A DNA stretch of 9,483 nt from Synechococcus sp. HW_metabat.21 (GTDB taxonomy: Bacteria > Cyanobacteriota > Cyanobacteriia > PCC-6307 > Cyanobiaceae): contig JAAZUZ010000057.1 in NCBI GenBank assembly GCA_018623875.1, positions 1 to 9,483 of the forward strand, given 5' to 3'. Each line of letters starts with the position of its first letter. Within the stretch, counting starts at the first letter, position 1. The translations under genes were made by a program, and so were the position numbers. This document shows positions 1 to 6,311 of the stretch, one piece after another. The notes under the pieces were generated by a model. The model was not told where the DNA came from and did not search any database. It worked only from the letters and a program-made list of their open reading frames with translations.

Positions 1-69
1 GTGCCCAGTAGCTACAGGTTGATCAAGGGCTGGGAGCTCCAACTCAAAGCCCGGAGGACCCATGCCTAA
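1..69 (+). CDS. possible C-terminal end of an upstream gene (partial)
   Basis: Frame 1 is open from the first base to a TAA at 67-69 and gives 22 residues ending in KARRTHA. The other two forward frames close within the first 21 bases. If real, the gene ends 8 bases inside the adaptor gene that starts at 62, a common arrangement for coupled genes, and the adaptor's ribosome binding site would lie inside it. Nothing in so short a tail identifies a family. It could equally be a chance open frame in a leader. Confidence 0.27.
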   Translation: MPSSYRLIKGWELQLKARRTHA

Positions 70-1141
70 ACCGCTCTGGCCAGTGTTGGCCGCCCTTGGA
101 CTTCTGACGCTCTCTGGCTGCGGCTCCCCCTCAGGACGACCGCCGCAGAAGGTCAAGGCCGCTCCCCTGGCGCGTGAGGTGTTCGTGCAAAGCATCGATA
201 CCGTCAGCACCCTCGAGGCCACCGATGAGATCGAACTCGCGGCCCAGGCCGGCGGGCGCATTCAACGGGTCCTGGTCCAGTCCGGGCAACCCGTGCAGGC
301 GGGACAGCTGCTGCTGGTCCTCGATCAAACCCAACTCAAAGCCGACGTCTCCGCCCTCAAAGCGCAGAGCAAGAGTGATCAACTGGCCTACGAACGCTTC
401 GCGGGACTGGTGAAGGAGGGGGCCGCCACCGCCCTGCAGCGGGATGAATTTGAAGCCAAGGCCATCGGCTCGAGCCAAGCCCTGCGGGCCAAGTTGGCGG
501 ACCTCTCCTACAAGGATGTGCGCGCTCCCATCGCAGGAGTGATCAGCGATCTGAGCGTCAAAGCGGGGGACGTCCTCCAGGCCGGTAGCCCCTTCAGCCG
601 CATCATCCGCAATGAGGCCCTCCAGGCCCGCATTGACGTGCCAGCAGCCCAGGCCAACCGTCTTGCCAGCGGCCAACTCGTGCAACTGCTGGATGGCAAG
701 GGGCAACGGCCGATCGCCAAGGGGCGGGTGACGATGATCGACCCCAACATCAACCCGAGCAGCCAGACCCTGCTGGCGAAGGCCAAGGTCGACAACCCCA
801 ACGGCATGCTGCGGGACGGGCAACGGCTGAGAACCCGTTTAATCATTGGCGCTGAGCGTCAACTTGCCGTCCCCTTTGAGGCGGTCACACGCCAGTTCGG
901 CCAAAGCTTCGTCTTTGTGGTCGGCAGCCCGGCCGAATGGAAGAAGGATCCCGGCAAAACGCCCCTTTCACGCATTGAGCGCCTGCCAGCGGACAGCAAG
1001 GTGGCGCTTCAACGCAGCGTTCGTCTGGGTCCCCTGCAGGGCGATCGCTATCCAGTGCTGAGCGGACTGTCCGCAACGGATCGCGTGATCCTGAGCAACC
1101 GCTCAGGGCTCCGCCACGGGAGCCTCATTCAACTGAAGTAG
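62..1141 (+). CDS. RND-type efflux periplasmic adaptor lipoprotein (HlyD/MFP family)
   Basis: This is a periplasmic adaptor that would join an inner-membrane RND pump to an outer-membrane channel. Residues 1-20 form a lipoprotein signal: a hydrophobic stretch at 7-17, then LSGC with the lipidated Cys at 20. The order of parts is typical of MexA/AcrA-like adaptors: a first lipoyl half-motif at about 58-90 (AGGRI, then a GQPVQAGQ turn), a short alpha-hairpin at about 91-148, a second lipoyl half at about 150-180 (VRAPIAGVI, then KAGD), and beta-barrel and membrane-proximal domains to residue 359. The start is fixed by GGAGG at 53-57, four bases before the ATG. The gene is complete, but no pump follows, because hisIE converges on it with a two-base gap; any pump would have to lie upstream or elsewhere. 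The family is clear; the substrate cannot be told. Confidence 0.9.
   Translation: MPKPLWPVLAALGLLTLSGCGSPSGRPPQKVKAAPLAREVFVQSIDTVSTLEATDEIELAAQAGGRIQRVLVQSGQPVQAGQLLLVLDQTQLKADVSALKAQSKSDQLAYERFAGLVKEGAATALQRDEFEAKAIGSSQALRAKLADLSYKDVRAPIAGVISDLSVKAGDVLQAGSPFSRIIRNEALQARIDVPAAQANRLASGQLVQLLDGKGQRPIAKGRVTMIDPNINPSSQTLLAKAKVDNPNGMLRDGQRLRTRLIIGAERQLAVPFEAVTRQFGQSFVFVVGSPAEWKKDPGKTPLSRIERLPADSKVALQRSVRLGPLQGDRYPVLSGLSATDRVILSNRSGLRHGSLIQLK
1041..1048. repeat. HIP1 palindrome GCGATCGC
   Basis: An exact octamer inside the adaptor gene. HIP1 is the highly iterated palindrome of many cyanobacterial genomes. Confidence 0.8.
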
Positions 1142-1143
1142 GC

Positions 1144-1839
1144 CTACTCGCGTCGGGGCGCTCCCCGGCGCGCCGCGAGCACCTCCTGCACCTTGCGCCA
1201 GCTGACGCCGTGGTGGGCCAAGGCGACCTGGAGGTGGAAGACGATGTCGGCCGCCTCGCCCGCCATCTCCTCTGGACTGTTGTCCTTGCAGGCCATCACA
1301 AATTCGGCGCTCTCCTCCCCGATCTTTTTGAGGATTCGGTTGTCGCCGCCCTCCAGCAACTTGTTCGTGTAGCTGCCGGGCTCGGGCTGATCGCGGCGTC
1401 CTTCGATGACCCGCATCAGCTCCGTGCAGACATCGGCCGGCGGAGGCGCGGCGCTGGCCCCACCGTCCGTTGGGCTGGGGCCGTCGTCGTAGAAGCAACT
1501 GCGGGCGCCGGTGTGGCAGGCGACGTCACCCTTCTGCTCAATGGTGAGCAGCAACACATCGGCATCGCAGTCGTAGCGGAGGCCGCGCAGCGCCTGGGTG
1601 TGGCCGCTGGTGGCTCCCTTGTGCCAAAGCTCCTGCCTGGAGCGACTCCAATAGTGCACCTCGCCCGTGGCCAGGGTGCGCTCGATCGCCTCTTGATTCA
1701 TCCAGGCGACCATCAGGACCGCGCCGTCGAGCCAGTCCTGGGCGACCGCCGGGATCAGACCGGACTCGTTAAAACGAAGGGAGCTGATGAAGGCCGGATC
1801 TGGGGCCTGGAATGATGCCTGCAAGGGCTGCCGATCCAT
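1144..1839 (-). CDS. hisIE: bifunctional phosphoribosyl-AMP cyclohydrolase / phosphoribosyl-ATP pyrophosphatase
   Basis: This catalyses steps 2 and 3 of histidine biosynthesis in the cytoplasm: PR-ATP is hydrolysed to PR-AMP, and its purine ring is then opened. The N-terminal HisI domain (about 15-118) carries MVAWMN at 43-48, the metal-binding DCDAD at 90-94 and zinc cysteines C91, C108 and C115 (ACHTG and RSCFY). A Gly/Ala/Pro linker at about 119-134 leads to the HisE domain (about 136-225), with KIGEESAEF at 172-180 and GEAADIVFHL at 194-203, which supply the acidic magnesium ligands. At 231 residues it is a normal fused HisIE. The ATG at 1837-1839 leads straight into the domain. It diverges from the QueD-like gene across 45 bases, so its promoter must lie there or inside that gene. 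Confidence 0.97.
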   Translation of the reverse strand: MDRQPLQASFQAPDPAFISSLRFNESGLIPAVAQDWLDGAVLMVAWMNQEAIERTLATGEVHYWSRSRQELWHKGATSGHTQALRGLRYDCDADVLLLTIEQKGDVACHTGARSCFYDDGPSPTDGGASAAPPPADVCTELMRVIEGRRDQPEPGSYTNKLLEGGDNRILKKIGEESAEFVMACKDNSPEEMAGEAADIVFHLQVALAHHGVSWRKVQEVLAARRGAPRRE

Positions 1840-1884
1840 CTACCCCGATCCTCCCTCAAGACCCACATCCAGCATTCACCGGGG

Positions 1885-2361
1885 ATGACCGCCGCTTACA
1901 CCTGCAGCAAAACCTTCAGCGGCTATCCCTGTTGCCACCGTCAGTGGCGACACGCCGGTCATTGCCGTTTTGTGCACGGCTACAGCCGCAGTTTTTGCTT
2001 CTGGTTCCAAGCCGAGGAACTCGATGAAAACGGGTTTGTCGTGGATTTCTCCAGCCTCAGCGAATTGGAGCGACGGCTGAGGCAGCAATTTGACCACACG
2101 TTCTTGGTCAACGCCGATGACCCGCTGCTGGAGCAATGGCAGAGCCTCCACGCACAAGGGGCCCTGGATCTGCGGGTGATGGACAACGTCGGCATGGAAG
2201 CCAGTGCCGCCCTGGTCTGGGATTGGGCCAACACGCTGCTGAAGGACCGCGATGGCGGCCGCAGCTGCTGTTGGAAGGTGGAAGCCCGGGAGAACGAGAA
2301 GAACGCGGCTTGCTACAGCGCCGTCCCGACGTGGTTTAGCAACAAAGCGCAGACGAACTGA
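1885..2361 (+). CDS. 6-pyruvoyl-tetrahydropterin synthase / QueD-like protein
   Basis: The protein has 158 residues with the T-fold layout of the PTPS/QueD (6-carboxytetrahydropterin synthase) family, which acts on dihydroneopterin triphosphate in pterin and queuosine synthesis. Visible family positions are an N-terminal strand with H18, H23 and H26, the catalytic-type Cys at 27, HGY at 31-33, VVDFSSL at 52-58, DHTFLV at 70-75 (the Asp-His pair) and a conserved-position Glu at 105 in GMEAS. The usual motif is C-x3-HGH, in which both histidines bind zinc. Here the second is Tyr33, so the metal site is changed or is completed by another His near 18-26. Many extra cysteines are present (C7, C16, C17, C38, C128, C129, C143). 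The fold assignment is fairly firm, but the exact reaction is not, so no gene symbol is given. Confidence 0.8.
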   Translation: MTAAYTCSKTFSGYPCCHRQWRHAGHCRFVHGYSRSFCFWFQAEELDENGFVVDFSSLSELERRLRQQFDHTFLVNADDPLLEQWQSLHAQGALDLRVMDNVGMEASAALVWDWANTLLKDRDGGRSCCWKVEARENEKNAACYSAVPTWFSNKAQTN

Positions 2362-2381
2362 TTCATCGGCACCAACATGGC

Positions 2382-2389
2382 GCGATCGC
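2382..2389. repeat. HIP1 palindrome GCGATCGC
   Basis: An exact octamer in the short gap between the QueD-like gene and the DUF3721 gene; the only one of the four outside a gene. Confidence 0.8.
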
Positions 2390-2399
2390 AGAAGCGCCC

Positions 2400-2825
2400 A
2401 TGGTCCGCAGTCCCATCCGCGAGTCCCAGGCGCAAAGCGTCGTCGCGTCGAGCTGCTCAGCACCGCCCAAACGCGTGGCGATCGGCATTGCCCCGCTTGG
2501 AATCGTCTCCATCGGCATCGTGCCCATGGGTGTGGTGAGCATTGGTGTGGTGCCCATGGGCGTGGTGAGCCTGGGGGTCGTGGGCATGGGTGTGCTCAAT
2601 GCCTGCCTCGTCGGCATGGGCGTGGCCGTGGCGGGACTGGACGCCATGGGGCTATGGACCTGGAGCCCAGATCCCAGCAAGGCCCACGCCCACAGGCCTG
2701 CCGCCAAGGAACTCACGCTCTACCCCAGCAAGCAGGAGGCCCTCGATCAAGCCAAAACCCTCGGCTGCAGCGGCGCCCATCGCATGGGCTCTGGCTGGAT
2801 GCCCTGCAACAGCCACCCCGATTGA
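2400..2825 (+). CDS. glycine/valine pentapeptide-period repeat protein with C-terminal DUF3721 domain
   Basis: This is a 141-residue protein of unknown function. Residues 28-82 are eleven near-perfect five-residue units of the form [ILM]-G-[IV]-V-[SPG], ending in MGLWTW. A linker rich in His, Lys and Pro follows, then a tail at about 104-140 with the DUF3721 hallmark: GCSGAHRMG, then WMPC, with C123, H127, C136 and H139 available to bind a metal. No signal peptide is visible; either the repeat packs as a beta-helix-like rod or, being very hydrophobic, it lies in the membrane. The start at 2400 has only a weak GAAG upstream. A terminator-like hairpin lies 57 bases after the stop. The coding frame is backed by the exact 15-base periodicity and the DUF3721 tail. 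DUF3721 is recalled from family knowledge and was not searched. Confidence 0.75.
   Translation: MVRSPIRESQAQSVVASSCSAPPKRVAIGIAPLGIVSIGIVPMGVVSIGVVPMGVVSLGVVGMGVLNACLVGMGVAVAGLDAMGLWTWSPDPSKAHAHRPAAKELTLYPSKQEALDQAKTLGCSGAHRMGSGWMPCNSHPD
2481..2645 (+). repeat. in-frame 15-base tandem repeat encoding [ILM]GxV[SPG] units
   Basis: Eleven consecutive 15-base units are read in frame: IGIAP, LGIVS, IGIVP, MGVVS, IGVVP, MGVVS, LGVVG, MGVLN, ACLVG, MGVAV, AGLDA. Units 3-4 (2511-2540) and 5-6 (2541-2570) form a longer 30-base near-duplication sharing GTGCCCATGGG and GTGGTGAGC. The array is cleaner in the middle and decays toward the 3' end, as expected for growth by slippage or unequal exchange followed by drift. 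Confidence 0.85.
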
Positions 2826-2882
2826 GACCCATTCCTGTCGCATAGGCGACATTCAAGTCTCAGGGGTCGTAACTTAAGATTC

Positions 2883-2910
2883 GCTTTCGATTTCACGAAA
2901 GCTTTTTCTT
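2883..2910 (+). terminator. intrinsic terminator-like hairpin after the DUF3721 gene
   Basis: A perfect 7-bp stem, GCTTTCG at 2883-2889 and CGAAAGC at 2896-2902, encloses a six-base loop. It is followed at once by TTTTTCTT. It lies 57 bases past the DUF3721 stop and would end that transcript. It runs into the most likely start codon (TTG at 2909) of the next gene and includes the GAAAG that could serve as that gene's ribosome binding site. It works only in the + direction, since no T-run follows on the other strand. Confidence 0.7.
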
Positions 2911-3367
2911 GCCCGTTGCACTCCTGGTTCCAGCACTGCAGTTGCTCAATCCCATGCCAGGGGTTGTGACCCAAGACGCCCATGCTGACCACCCGGCCTT
3001 AGACATCGCCTGCGCCGTCGGCACTCCAGTGCGGGCCGCCCATGACGGCGTGGCCTCCGTGGTCCGCAGCCATACCCACGGCAACACCGTGGTGCTGATG
3101 GGCAACAACGGCCTCGAAACCAGCTACAGCCACCTCCACAGCACCCAGGCCCCGGGCAACTACAAACGGGGTGACCTGATCGGGCTTTGCGGCAACACCG
3201 GAACCTGGACCACCGGCCCTCACCTCCACTTCGAGACCAACCGCCCGTATCTACTGAGCAACCTGGATACGAGCTTCTACAGCGAGATCGCCCAAGACTC
3301 CGCCCCACCATCGACGGCGAGCAAGGGAACAGGTGGTTCCGCAGCCGCGCTGATTGGGCGAAACTGA
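2909..3367 (+). CDS. M23-family (LytM-type) metallopeptidase
   Basis: This is a small zinc endopeptidase of the type that cuts peptidoglycan cross-links in the periplasm. The M23 core fills most of the 152 residues: the zinc pair H28 and D32 (H-x3-D), a hydrophobic strand ending GNTVVLMG, then YSHLHS at 73-78, a GD turn at 88-89, and TGPHLHFE at 102-109, whose HLH gives the catalytic His and the third zinc ligand. All catalytic residues are present, so it should be active. The start is unsure: TTG at 2909 gives a short hydrophobic leader (VALLVPALQLL) with no positive n-region; the frame stays open back to 2873, where ATT at 2879 would add an RFRFH n-region; and ATG at 2954 would drop the leader. 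The tail after 125 is a Ser/Gly/Ala-rich linker. The permease gene starts 24 bases later, so the two are probably co-transcribed. Confidence 0.85.
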   Translation: MPVALLVPALQLLNPMPGVVTQDAHADHPALDIACAVGTPVRAAHDGVASVVRSHTHGNTVVLMGNNGLETSYSHLHSTQAPGNYKRGDLIGLCGNTGTWTTGPHLHFETNRPYLLSNLDTSFYSEIAQDSAPPSTASKGTGGSAAALIGRN

Positions 3368-3391
3368 AGGTTGCAGACCTCGTAAGCGCCC

Positions 3392-4342
3392 TTGGCTCGA
3401 ATCGCGACGATTTGGGCGATCTTCCAAGGGCTTCTGATTGAGGCCCTGCCCTTTCTCTTCATTGGGGTTCTGATTGCCGGCTTGGCGCGCTGGGTCGCGC
3501 CGGGTGGCCGTTGGCTGCAGCGCCTGCCGGACCAGCCGATCTTGGCGCCCCTCAGCGGTGCGGCCTTGGGCTTTGCCCTGCCAGCCTGCGAATGCGGCAA
3601 CGTCCCCGTGGCCCGGCGGCTGCTTGCAGGCGGCGCCTCGATGGGCTCGGCACTGGGCTTTTTGTTCGCGGCCCCGGTCCTGAACCCGATCGTGTTGGCC
3701 AGCACCTGGGCGGCCTTCCCCGATCAACCCTGGTTAATCGCTGCTCGCCCCCTCGGCGCCCTGTTGGTGGCCGTGGTCCTCTCCGGCGTGCTGCAACAAC
3801 TGCCAGAGGGGCAACTGTTGGAGAGGAGTCTTCTGGCCGAGCGCCGACTCAGCCAACCCCTGGCGGAGGCCAGTCTGCTGGAGCGAAAAAGTGGCGTTCT
3901 TGGCACACCCCCGCCCCCTCGAGCCGAGCCCAGTCGACCCAGCCTGAGGACGGTTCTCGAGCACAGCACGAGGGAGTTTCTCAACCTGGCGGTGTTGCTG
4001 ATCCTGGGCAGCTTGATCGCCGCCACCGTCCAAACCCTGCTGCCTCGCAGCTGGCTGCTGGCGGTCGGAGGGGCACCGACCCTCTCCATCCTCAGCTTGA
4101 TGCTGATGGCGGTGGTGATTTCGGTGTGCTCAAGCGTGGACGCCTTTCTGGCGTTGGGCTTCGCCGCTCAAATCACACCGGGCGCGCTACTGGCCTTTCT
4201 GGTGTTGGGGCCGGTGGTGGACCTCAAATTGCTGGGGTTATTTGGGGTGATCATGCGGCCTAAAGCGATCGCGATCACCGCGATTGGAGCCAGTGTTGTT
4301 GTCTTGCTCCTTGGGCAATGGGTCAACCTGTGGCTGCTCTGA
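3392..4342 (+). CDS. DUF318/COG0701 (YraQ/ArsP_1-like) permease
   Basis: This is a 316-residue inner-membrane protein with two related halves of hydrophobic segments. Half one spans about 10-135 and carries LPACECGNVPVARRLL at 63-78 followed by a GAS...GFLFAAPVLNP stretch at 81-99, the hallmark of this permease family. Half two spans about 195-316 and carries the matching CSSVDAFLALGF at 246-257. A soluble, proline-rich loop at about 138-190 joins them. C66, C68 and C246 are plausible thiol or metal contacts. Family members include ArsP (organoarsenical export) and permeases paired with COG3689 proteins; that partner follows here with a 25-base overlap. The start is TTG at 3392 and no strong ribosome binding site is visible. 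Family confidence is high; the substrate is unknown, and zinc or another metal is only inferred from the neighbours. Confidence 0.9.
   Translation: MARIATIWAIFQGLLIEALPFLFIGVLIAGLARWVAPGGRWLQRLPDQPILAPLSGAALGFALPACECGNVPVARRLLAGGASMGSALGFLFAAPVLNPIVLASTWAAFPDQPWLIAARPLGALLVAVVLSGVLQQLPEGQLLERSLLAERRLSQPLAEASLLERKSGVLGTPPPPRAEPSRPSLRTVLEHSTREFLNLAVLLILGSLIAATVQTLLPRSWLLAVGGAPTLSILSLMLMAVVISVCSSVDAFLALGFAAQITPGALLAFLVLGPVVDLKLLGLFGVIMRPKAIAITAIGASVVVLLLGQWVNLWLL
4265..4272. repeat. HIP1 palindrome GCGATCGC
   Basis: An exact octamer near the 3' end of the DUF318 permease gene, encoding part of KAIAI; GCGATC recurs immediately as CGATCGCGATC. Confidence 0.8.
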
Positions 4343-5001
4343 TCCGCCCGCTGACCCTGGGGCTCTGGGGAGCCGCCCTGGTGCTGAGCACCCTGAGCGG
4401 GCGCCTGGACCTTCTGCTGAGGGGCGCCTTCCATCCCCTGGTGGGGATCTGCGGTGTCGCCCTCTTGGCCCTAGCCGTTCAGCAATGGCTGCAGCCAGCC
4501 GCAGGGCGTGAGTCCGTCCAAACCCAACGGGCCTGGCTGTTCTGCAGCGCGATGGCCATCGCGGTTGTCCTGGCACCACCGAATCCGTCCTTCAGCGATC
4601 TCGCCACCAGTCGCAGTGAGGCCTTCAATGGGCCGTCGCAGCTGGAATTTGTCCTCCCCCCCTCTCAGCGGACCTTGACCGATTGGGTGCGGTTGTTGCG
4701 CAGCCAACCGGACCCCCAGCTCTATGTCGGTGATCCCGTCAACATCAGCGGCTTCGTCTACACCCCGAACGGGGGCCACCCCCAACTCGGTCGCCTAACG
4801 GTGCGCTGCTGCCTGGCGGATGCCACTCCGATTGGTCTTCCCATTCGTTGGCCGGAGGACTACAAACCCCAACGAGACACCTGGCTCTCGATCCGCGGCC
4901 AAATGGCCATGGAGACCACCGCCAGTGGAGCGAGGCAGAGCATCGTGGTCGCCCAACAGATCAAAGCGATCCCACGGCCCGCGCAACCCCTCGAACCATG
5001 A
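4318..5001 (+). CDS. TIGR03943/COG3689 (DUF1980, YcgQ-like) putative permease subunit
   Basis: The protein has 227 residues. Three hydrophobic segments (about 8-27, 36-57, 72-87) are followed by a soluble domain at about 108-218. That domain holds the family's typical elements: YVGDPVNISGFVY at 136-148, then LTVRCCLADATPIG at 160-173 with the Cys164-Cys165 pair and LAD, and a final strand with WLSIRGQM. Proteins of this family are nearly always encoded beside a DUF318 permease, as here (the genes overlap by 25 bases), and the pair is thought to work as one membrane complex. In Bacillus the pair is YcgQ-YcgR. The CC motif is a natural metal or disulfide site. Its stop TGA shares the ATGA with the next gene's start, implying translational coupling. 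Confidence 0.9.
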   Translation: MGQPVAALIRPLTLGLWGAALVLSTLSGRLDLLLRGAFHPLVGICGVALLALAVQQWLQPAAGRESVQTQRAWLFCSAMAIAVVLAPPNPSFSDLATSRSEAFNGPSQLEFVLPPSQRTLTDWVRLLRSQPDPQLYVGDPVNISGFVYTPNGGHPQLGRLTVRCCLADATPIGLPIRWPEDYKPQRDTWLSIRGQMAMETTASGARQSIVVAQQIKAIPRPAQPLEP

Positions 5002-6311
5002 AACAACTGCGCTGGTTCCTGGTGGCTGGTCTGGCCTTAGCCGCCTTGCAGCAACGGGTTTTGCTGCAGAGGCCGCCCCAACTACGCCAGTTGGAATCCA
5101 GCACCGTTGCCTCTGGACCTGCTGCGCTGAGCGTGGAATTCAGCAGGCCCATGGAGCGAGCCAGCGTGGCGAAGACGAGCCAGCTGGAGCCGGTGCTCGC
5201 CCACCAATGGCTGGGCAGCGGCAACCTTTTACGCCTATTGCTGGATCCAGGACAAACCATCAAAGGCCCCTTGAAGGTCGTCCTGGGGGGAGTCGATCAA
5301 CGCGGCGTTGCTCTCGCTGAACAACGGTTCTGGTGGGATCCCAGGCCCTGGCTTGTGGTCATCAGTCCAGGCCCCCGAGGGGACCAACTCGAGCTCCGGG
5401 GACGCGATGGCCACTGGAGACTCCTGAGCGAAGCCAACGGCCCCATCACCTCCGTGGAGCCCCTCGGCAATGGGGCAGGAATTGCCTTCAGCACCAGTGG
5501 CGGGCGCACCGAAGAGACCTGGCTGCTTGAACTCGAGCAACAGGCCACCTTTGCCTCCAAGCCCCAATCCCTTGTCGTGAAGGGAATCAAGCGACTGCTC
5601 GAGAGTCCTCTGACCTTCAGCCACTTCAGCAGCAACAGAAAAGGTGATCTATTGATTCAGTGGGGGGCTCCAGGGTTCGCCCGCTCATTCACAACGTTGA
5701 TCCAAGCCAATGGGCAACGCAGACGCCTGAACCTGGACGCCTCAGGAACAGCGCAGCTGCTTCCTGGAGGCGGGGCCCTGATTGCACCAGAGGCCGATGG
5801 CTTGGTGCTGAGCAGCCTCCCGGGCCACCCCCCGCGACGGCAGTTCCTACCGGGGAGCCGGGACCTGAGCAGTGTTTGTCCAACGGGTGGCCGGGCCTTA
5901 CTGACGCGACGATGGCCGGACTACCGCCAATCCGTTGAACTGCTGGAGCCCGGTCAACCCCCCAAGCAGCTCTGGATTGGCTTGGATGCCGTGATGGGCA
6001 CGGCCTGCGAACGCAGCGGGGAACGCATCTGGCTCTTGCTGACCCATTGGGACCAAGCCACCAACAGCCAAACCCCGCGCGTCGTGGTGATGAACCGATC
6101 GGGCGTTGTCCTAACCCAGCGCGAACTCAAGGGATGGGAACTGGAAACGCGGAGTGGCTTTGCCTTGGATCCAACCCGAGATGTGCTGCTGCTGGCCCTG
6201 CGCAATCCCAAGGATTCATTGGGGCGTGCAGCAGAGCTTCAAGCCTCCACCTTGGCGTTAAAGGTCCTGGACAAACCGATCAAGCAGGCTTTTTGGCTAC
6301 CGGCGCAGTAG
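4998..6311 (+). CDS. exported protein with Ig-like (Big_5) N-terminus and propeller-like repeats
   Basis: The start is the ATG at 4998, chosen because it forms an ATGA overlap with the previous stop and opens with a signal or anchor (KQLRW, then a hydrophobic stretch at 7-17). The frame extends further upstream to 4848, but that stretch only shadows the TIGR03943 gene. The 437-residue product should be periplasmic or membrane-anchored. Residues about 42-98 resemble a bacterial Ig-like Big_5/SbsA domain (SVEFSRPM at 45-52, closing with PLKVVLGG). The rest is a series of short strand-turn-strand units with repeated W-L-L-L type strands (TWLLELE, DLLIQWG, RIWLLLTH, DVLLLALRNP), suggesting a beta-propeller. 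Only two cysteines occur, C294 and C337. No enzyme motif was seen. Its coupling to the DUF318/TIGR03943 pair suggests an extracytoplasmic partner of that complex. Confidence 0.8.
   Translation: MKQLRWFLVAGLALAALQQRVLLQRPPQLRQLESSTVASGPAALSVEFSRPMERASVAKTSQLEPVLAHQWLGSGNLLRLLLDPGQTIKGPLKVVLGGVDQRGVALAEQRFWWDPRPWLVVISPGPRGDQLELRGRDGHWRLLSEANGPITSVEPLGNGAGIAFSTSGGRTEETWLLELEQQATFASKPQSLVVKGIKRLLESPLTFSHFSSNRKGDLLIQWGAPGFARSFTTLIQANGQRRRLNLDASGTAQLLPGGGALIAPEADGLVLSSLPGHPPRRQFLPGSRDLSSVCPTGGRALLTRRWPDYRQSVELLEPGQPPKQLWIGLDAVMGTACERSGERIWLLLTHWDQATNSQTPRVVVMNRSGVVLTQRELKGWELETRSGFALDPTRDVLLLALRNPKDSLGRAAELQASTLALKVLDKPIKQAFWLPAQ

Noticed and set aside
131..823. 230-residue open frame on the - strand
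   Set aside because: It lies wholly inside the adaptor gene, whose lipobox, lipoyl motifs and ribosome site are clear; the product has no recognisable motif and is a high-GC shadow.
1210..1815. 201-residue open frame on the + strand
   Set aside because: It is antisense to hisIE, which has all its catalytic motifs.
1876..2463. 195-residue open frame on the - strand
   Set aside because: It covers the QueD-like gene and part of the repeat gene; the + strand frames carry the family motifs.
3511..4263. 250-residue open frame on the + strand
   Set aside because: It is out of frame within the DUF318 permease; its Arg/Gly/Pro-rich composition is typical of a shadow frame.
4848..4997. Upstream extension of the exported-protein frame
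   Set aside because: It would overlap the TIGR03943 gene by 150 bases and bury the signal peptide; the ATGA-coupled ATG at 4998 is far better.
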